This document shows positions 58,271 through 64,000 of a stretch of DNA of 64,000 nt, in pieces. This DNA comes from Phoronis australis (taxonomy: Eukaryota > Phoronida > Phoronidae), in NCBI GenBank assembly GCA_002633005.1, contig NMRA01000396.1:117199-181198 (forward strand). The letters run 5' to 3'. Every line of letters starts with the position of its first letter. Within the stretch, counting starts at the first letter, position 1. The position numbers and the translations under genes were made by a program. The notes under the pieces were generated by a model. That model was given only the letters and a program-made list of their open reading frames with translations, was not told the DNA's origin and searched no databases.

Positions 58271-60010
58271 AGCGAAGGGGCGGCCTCGGTACGCGCACTC
58301 GTTCACCGCCTTGTAGGCGTCATCTGTCGTCTATCGCGTGCTGAGACCTACTAAGAAATCATGATGGCGGTTGAAAGTTCCTGGGATATTCGTGCCGTTA
58401 AAAGTACTTTTACATTAGCGGTAATTGGCCACCATTTCAATCTTTTTTCCAGTCTTTAGTGCAGTGCCAAAGATACATGTACATCAACTTTTTATCCATG
58501 TTTTGTGAAAAGCAAACGAAGGCCCAAGAAGTCAACGTTTTCCTTTGCCTCGGGTGTAGGCTTACAACTACAAGCCCACAGTTTTGCGCATAACGTTTTA
58601 ATCATTCATTTTTGCGTTAAGTGCTGATGTGGAATCAGTCCTGTTGTGGACTAATAAGGTCTTATATATTAGGCAATCACCACATCTTGGGTTCAAACTG
58701 AATTTTAAACAAATAAAGTTTCAAGTGTTCTAGGTTTCCCGCATCAGGCCAGGTGTTAATGTTTATATTGGTTAACATTTTGCCATATTGGACTGGTACC
58801 GAATGACATAATTCTGCTGAATACTTTCTTTTAATGGTTAAAGTTTTCAATATATCACATAAGATTGATCACGCCTCGAATCGTCTTCCTATCTTCATGT
58901 GTGACATTTTCTAGTATTAATGTTAAAGATCCATGACGAAACGGTATAAAATATGATGGGGTGTTAATATAAATGCAAAGTTAATGTCGGACAGGCCACT
59001 ATACAGGACTGTGTCACGTACTAGGCAGTTTGAACTCCAGGCCTTGATGCCAGGCAGAATTTTTTTGCGAATAGCTAGTAAAACGACAAATTGTTTCGTC
59101 CAATTTCCGATTTCAAGTGCAAGCAGGTAGTGCCAGCTGACTCAAGGGACGTCTTTAAAATAGCCTCAATGTTAGAAGTATTATCTTTCCACCAGCCAAG
59201 GGAAATCACCCACATGCATTTATCCATGGCTCTGAGTTAAGCTATATTGCAAACAAACATACGTTCCCATTCACGTAACCTTCTTACAAATATGTGAATA
59301 CTTCACGTCGCAATAATTGATTGTAATATACACGTACTGGTCGTCCAAACAGAACGGAAACAAACAATAAAAACAGATATTCTATACTTACATTGTCAAC
59401 CAACAAGGATGACCGATATTCTAAACACTACAAACCGTCATGAAATCAATTTGAACGTCGCCAAGCAAAATTGCACGGGTCAAGTAGATTAATTACCGAT
59501 AGCACATGACACCTGCATTCAATAATTGCGCAAATTCGCCATTATATTTGAAAACGAGGTGTTGTGTCCAAACCACAATAGTCCTGCATGTTAGGAACAC
59601 GCAAGCTTCACGTTTGCATCGTTAAAATTTATGCTAAAACGAGGCACACTAAAGTTTGCAAGTAGTGAATACGGGTCTTACAATTCAAAACCAATGAGTT
59701 CTAGCCCTGAAGTGCCAACTTCTGTAACTTCTTTGGCTTATACCCTTTTGCCTTTGGAGAGGTCCAATACGTAGTATATTGTTCTGTAATGATGTGACCA
59801 CTCCCAGTGTCCTACAATTTGAGAACCAGATTTCTTCACTGAACAACAGGCATCAAATTTGTTGCATCCCATTCCCAACCATGGTTTTGTATGATCTTAT
59901 TATTCTAGCAACAAGCTTCAGCCTACCGGCACTTCCCAAGTTTGCTTGCATTCAATCCGAGGACTCATCGCTGATCCACTGGATTGTGTTCAAGTGGACT
60001 AGCTAGCTGA
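58271..60010. other. No gene recognised; partial module M copy D inside
   Basis: Segments at 59240-59530 (CATTCACGTAACCTTCTTAC, GTCAACCAACAAGGATGACC) match 43938-44100 and 1960-2000, so part of module M is present. Remaining sequence is unremarkable. The small ORFs have no recognised domain. Confidence 0.45.
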
Positions 60011-60015
60011 CTAGT

Positions 60016-60157
60016 CAGTGGTGGATTTAGAGGGGGCTATGGCCTCCCTAAAATTCTCACAGCTCCCATTTGGCAGTTCGGGGGTGCAAATGTTTGGTAA
60101 ACTAAATCCTGGCCAATACTCTGCCCTGTTCCCCCAACTCAAAATCCTGGATCTGCC
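60016..60157. mobile_element. TIR element, head-to-head partner of the next
   Basis: Starts CAGTGGTGGATTTAGAGGGG. It ends in GGATCTGCCCC, which abuts the next element in inverted orientation. The interior (CCCATTTGGCAGTTCGGGGG) is the reverse complement of the shared MITE body seen at 60350 and 16870. Confidence 0.65.
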
Positions 60158-60432
60158 CCAGGGGCGGATCCAGTATTTTGAGTTAGGGGGGCCAGGGCAC
60201 AGGAATAACCAGAATTTTGCTATATGCGCGAGCCCAGCTTGATGTAGGAATGCGGGGGTGTCGAATTTTTGGGTTTATGGAACTTATTTCCAAATAAAAC
60301 CCGTAAACGGTAAACAGGGTTTGTTCAAGGGGCATGTGCTAGTCAGCACCCCGAACTGCCAAATGGTATCTGGGAGAATTTTAGGGGGGGCATGGCCCTC
60401 TTCCCCCCCTTAAATCCTCCAATGTGCCCCTG
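60158..60432. mobile_element. TIR element (same family as 16637-16930)
   Basis: CAGGGGCGGATCCAGTATTT at the left, CCAATGTGCCCCTG at the right. Body: GGGTTTGTTCAAGGGGCATG, CCCCGAACTGCCAAATGG, AATTTTAGGGGGGGCATGGC. It ends directly before the nuclease-type retroelement fragment. Confidence 0.7.
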
Positions 60433-60467
60433 CTAGTATAATATACAAGTAGAGTATAGAGTCCCAG

Positions 60468-61250
60468 GTGATAGACGATGCTTTTCTTATGGCAATGAAA
60501 TACCACGAATCAGCAAGCCGATTCATTCGAAGGTGGCTTGGACTACCCGTGTCATTCAGCAACGCCGGACTATACTGTAAGTCGTCAAAACTTGTCCTGC
60601 CAGTCTCATCTCTGGTAGAAGAATACCAAGTTACAAAAGTCCGAGCCAGCATAACACTGCAGAATACATCTGACCAGGCCATCAGGGGGTGCAGTATCCA
60701 GTCACGCACCGGAAGGAAGTGGTCCGCCACCTTGGTGATCAGCGAAGCAGAGTCTACTGAGGCACAGACAGTTAGTAGTAGTACCTTGCCAGGGTAGGCA
60801 TGGGCTGGGCTACAAGACCGGTAAGCCGGCAAGGGAAAGATCTAAAGACCACGGCAGAGATAGAACAATCAGGGAGGTTAGATCACCAGAGAACGAAGAA
60901 AGGTGCGCCCGAGAAATCCAGATGGGCCAACAGGGAGCATGGACCAAGTGGGACAAAGTCTTTCAAATGGAATTCAAGTAGGCTGATTTGTGGAAGATGT
61001 CTCCTCTGAAAGCCAAATTCCTCATTAGATCGGTTTACGACTTACAGCCTACTCCCAGCAACCTTGCAACTTGGGGCCTTGCTGAGAAGCCGAGCTGTAG
61101 TCAGCGTGGACGCAGTTGTACTTTAGAGCAAATCCTATCATCTTGCAGCGCGTCCTTGGCATCAGGAAGGTACACCTATCGACACAAACAGGTACTGAAC
61201 GTTTTTGCAAGGGAGTTAGTTGACGAGGTCAAGAGCAAACCGAAGCCGAG
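60468..61250 (+). pseudogene. Retroelement ORF middle region, broken
   Basis: SRFIRRWLGLPVSFSNAGLY then SSLVEEYQVTKVRASITLQN and RTGRKWSA, then a stop. In another frame MGQQGAWTKWDKVFQMEFK, a stop, and ADLWKMSPLKAKFLIRSVYD. The zinc-finger-like part reads PSCSQRGRSCTLEQILSSC, where family members have H rather than Q in LEHILSSC, so metal binding is probably lost. LASGRYTYRHKQVLNVFARE follows. Function in the element: linker between RT and the nuclease-like domain (inference). Confidence 0.6.
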
Positions 61251-61285
61251 AAGGCGCCGTATCGAATTCATCAATTTCATAAGAA

Positions 61286-61762
61286 GTGGTGATGAGGCGA
61301 GCAAAAGGAAGACCCCTGCACACAACCAACGACTGGAGAGTGTGGGCAGACCTCGCCAGTCACCAGTCATTCTTCCCTCAACACATTGTCCAGTCGTCCC
61401 AGCACCCTGACTTGGTTATTTACTCGGATAGTACCCACCAGGTCATCTTTATTGAGCTCGTTATTCCGTGGGAGAGTAGGGTGGAAGAGGCACACAAGCT
61501 AATTAAAGAAATTGATGTACGCAGACGTGAGGAATGACTCGTGTTAACGGCTGGAGATGTTGGAGTTTTTCTGACAGTGGAGGTTGGCTGCCGGGATTTT
61601 TCGGCTAGTTCGGTCATTACCATGGCGAGATCTCTTGGCGGCTCCGTGTTAGAAAAGAAGGCTCTTCTACGCGACGTATCCACTGAAGCTGAACAGGCAC
61701 AGTGTTGGATTCGGATGAAATACCAACAGCAACACCACCAACAACCGTCAGACATAGCCTGA
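61286..61762 (+). pseudogene. Retroelement nuclease-like C-terminal domain (HPD...ELVIPWE type)
   Basis: HPDLVIYSDSTHQVIFIELV then IPWESRVEEAHKLIKEID, a TGA at 61535-61537 in frame, then VEVGCRDFSASSVITMARSL and EAEQAQCWIRMKY before a stop at 61760. The PD and E positions resemble PD-(D/E)XK nucleases (inference). Same domain as minus 6660-6320, but here the protein ends 17 residues after the CWIRMK segment with a Gln/His-rich tail and no USP. One in-frame stop makes it inactive as read. Confidence 0.65.
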
Positions 61763-62080
61763 TCAACTCTGTTGCCCCGCCTATTAGAGATGGTCTTGGT
61801 TCAGGGACGAAACCATTAAGGACAGTAGGAGACCAACTGAACATGACGGTTGAGCACAGTTCCATCAAGTGTTTAAAGTATGTTCTGTAGACTACTATAC
61901 TTAGTCTTCCATGATCTGAGCTTAATTTCATTGATTGTTTTTAGGTTGAACTTCTACTTGTCCACTTGTCAACCAACTGTCATTCATGCAATAAACGATG
62001 GTTTATACTTTGAAGTTCAAGTCTGAAGTTATAACTAACATGCAACTCCAGTACAGGCAATTTCCCATTACTCAACTACG

Positions 62081-62176
62081 GGTTATATCTCGAATCATGA
62101 TATGCAAAAGTATTTGAACCTGGGCTTCTTCCTCGTTCCGATACTTTTGCATATCACCAATCTCGATATAATAACC
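62081..62176. repeat. Long imperfect inverted repeat (hairpin)
   Basis: Left arm 62081-62113 (GGTTATATCTCG...GATATGCAAAAGTAT) and right arm 62141-62176 (ATACTTTTGCATATC...CGATATAATAACC) are inverted copies with a few mismatches, separated by a 27-base GC-richer loop. Inner 15 bp arms are perfect. Confidence 0.85.
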
Positions 62177-64000
62177 ACTGGTACAAACAGGTACGTTGTA
62201 CAATCTATATATAAACGAGGGAACACATTTTTACAAATGACATGGTACAAACGAAAGTGGACAACGTAGTTTTGAACACCTGTTGCATACCTGTAGTTGT
62301 TGCAGTCAACATTAAAGAACCAAGAAACGGAAGAACTGGACTGAAAATAGGGACTTCAGGAAAAAAGCGGGACATTTGGTTCTAAGCCAAAACATAAGGG
62401 CGCTTTAATGTTCGCTGGAACAAACAAAGACGTAGTGACGGCGTTTTTTTGTCGAACGGGAGATGTACATGTAACACCCAAAAATACCCTATATCGTTTT
62501 TGATGTTTTATCTGAAGTTGAATGGGTGACACCAAAGCCCATGAAACATCCCTTTTTCCTGTTAGTGGAACGGCAAAATAAGGGTCTTTCGCGTGGGAAA
62601 TAACAGTAATATACATGTATGATAATATGTCAATATGACAAAAACAGTGACATTTGGTGAGATAGTGGAAACAATCAAATACGTGGGACAAATGACCACG
62701 AGCGAGGCAATTGTTAATTACATTGTACGCAATCAGCAGCACGAAGCACAAAAAAGGGGTTCTTTGATTGGGTAAACTCTCATTTCTTAAATTTTAGTTT
62801 ACGGGTGTAGGTAAGTACTAAGGATAACTATAGGCATACTCCTCAGAAATCGATTTAATAAAAACGGCATCTGGGCTACAGGTACATGTAAACATTGCAC
62901 AAACGAATTATTTCATTTTTGATGATTCATACTCAGATGATTTACTGCAGATGTTACAGGTCAGCCTTTTAAGTTTGTTTTGGTTATTATCCCATACATG
63001 TACATGTGAAAATAAAGAGATCGCATACTTCACGTAATCAACTGTGATACACAAGAAAGTAGAGTCAATCCGTGTATCACGGTAGAGGCTGTAGTCAACG
63101 GTAGAAGCCATATTTCACAGTAGGTGTACAGTATGCTCCTGGAGTAAATTTGCCAAAATTTCATTGGGCTCAATCATTTCTGTTACCCACATCATTAATC
63201 CAAGGCGTCGTTCCTGAAAAACGTAGTTTTCCTGCTCTAAAAATAGAAAAGATATTTCGGCAACAAGGAATCCCACGCAATTGCAAATAAGTCCAAATAA
63301 ATGGGATATCCCATATGCATACATGTAGGAATATTACTGCGATACCCTATCTCGAATTCATTTCATCTGGGAATGTCCCAAATTGACATTCGGTCTCGTT
63401 GAGTAGTAGTATTCGTATGTACATGTACATGTATGTGCGATAACCTAAACTATATAGGACCTTGACAAAGAGAACCTGAGCATGAAACTAAAAGGTTACA
63501 TTTGATACCAGAATAATACAGGCTACAATAAATAACATAATTTGTTTTAATCGTGTACCCCATCTCGGAAACATAAATTAAAAAAAACAATGTAGGTAAT
63601 TTGAGGTGCACCAGACGTGCACAGGCCTCATGGTTAGGCCCATTGCACAAAAATACATTTCGGCAAACACCAAATGCACAGCAAAGTCAGATTCAATGTA
63701 CATTTACTCGCTGATTTTCGAAAGAGCCGGGTGATATTGAAATTCGCGATGGTGCACAGGGTTTTAGCACCACCTACGGATCCCATGTAATGCGGCCAAA
63801 GATAAAACTTACAGCGTTTAAACACCTTTCAGGCGATCATAATATCAGCATTTTTTCAGTACAGTGCAGTGAGGTGTACTAATGCTTTACGGAAAGGGGT
63901 AAACTCCTTGGATTATCATTTGATGACCAAAGACATCATGTTCCATACATTTCACACAGCAAAGAAGATTTCGCTCCAAAGCCAGTGTCTGCTGGAGTAT
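62177..64000. other. No gene recognised
   Basis: AT-rich sequence with several TACATGTA palindromes (62463, 62611, 62882, 62996, 63320, 63417). Minus-strand ORFs up to 131 codons (62751-62356) have no recognisable domain. Not supported as genes. Confidence 0.5.

Larger units (their letters stand above)
60435..62000 (+). mobile_element. 5'-truncated non-LTR-like element with nuclease-type C-terminus (no USP)
   Basis: Plus-strand pieces in expected order: the segment ESASRFIRRWLGLPVSFSNA (60468-60797), a Trp-rich middle (QQGAWTKWDKVFQ near 60930), SPLKAKFLIRSVYDLQPTPS with LEQILSSC (60988-61250), and the nuclease-like end (61286-61762). This order is that of known invertebrate and fish retroelement proteins. 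It appears 5'-truncated, with no RT palm. A possible 3' end with AATAAA lies near 61990. There are several in-frame stops. Confidence 0.65.

Noticed and set aside
60410-60832. 140-codon minus-strand ORF
   Set aside because: Antisense to the retroelement fragment at 60468-60797, whose plus-strand translation has recognisable motifs.
1-64000. CRISPR array, bacterial operon or prophage
   Set aside because: No spaced identical repeats, Shine-Dalgarno-led gene strings or phage modules. All signals are eukaryotic.

Overview
This is an AT-rich, intron-containing animal nuclear sequence with no bacterial or organellar features. Split genes with GT/AG junctions, several retroelement classes, many short inverted-repeat elements and frequent TACATGTA-type palindromes suggest a marine invertebrate, perhaps a lophotrochozoan. 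The sequence does not fix the phylum.

The only host genes I can defend belong to one receptor family. These are minus-strand receptors with a somatomedin-B-like extracellular module and a class B (Methuselah/adhesion-like) seven-helix domain. Nearly the whole protein lies in one about 2.16 kb exon (19542-21703 and 50923-53090). A separate 67 bp upstream exon encodes the signal peptide (27035-27101 and 55993-56059); it is too short to appear as an ORF. A third copy (23314-24142) has only the N-terminal half and runs into an assembly gap (23203-23313). A fourth (50207-50871) is a broken C-terminal relic.

The window behaves as a degenerate array of two alternating duplicated modules. Module G is the receptor exons plus flanks: about 18340-28200 and 48700-57400, with relics at 36170-37640 plus 42440-42620 and at 46990-47480. 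Module M is non-coding sequence with an old Ty3/Gypsy relic: about 480-9300, 28870-34190, 42820-46750 and part of 59240-59530. Later insertions split the modules.

Mobile DNA: a minus-strand Ty3/Gypsy element (about 10069-13700) with gag, CCHC knuckle, protease, RT, RNase H and integrase, all degraded; integrase relics of a second Gypsy family (8050-8850, 45600-46330); a minus-strand L1-like LINE (about 37640-42240) interrupted by a TIR element; TIR elements starting GGCGGAT; tRNA-derived SINE-like pieces; and two fragments of an unusual non-LTR-like element ending in a conserved nuclease-like ELTVP domain. In the copy at 5235-6700 that domain appears to continue into a ubiquitin-specific protease (USP) domain. 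This is the most unusual thing I see.

Other points are a decayed P2X7-type zinc-coordinating (ZCD/ballast) gene at 35159-35518, a CpG-rich EF-hand-like ORF at 57947-58270, and a pair of signal-peptide-like ORFs conserved between the G modules (14607 and 48718). All homology statements come from reading the sequence by eye; no search was run.
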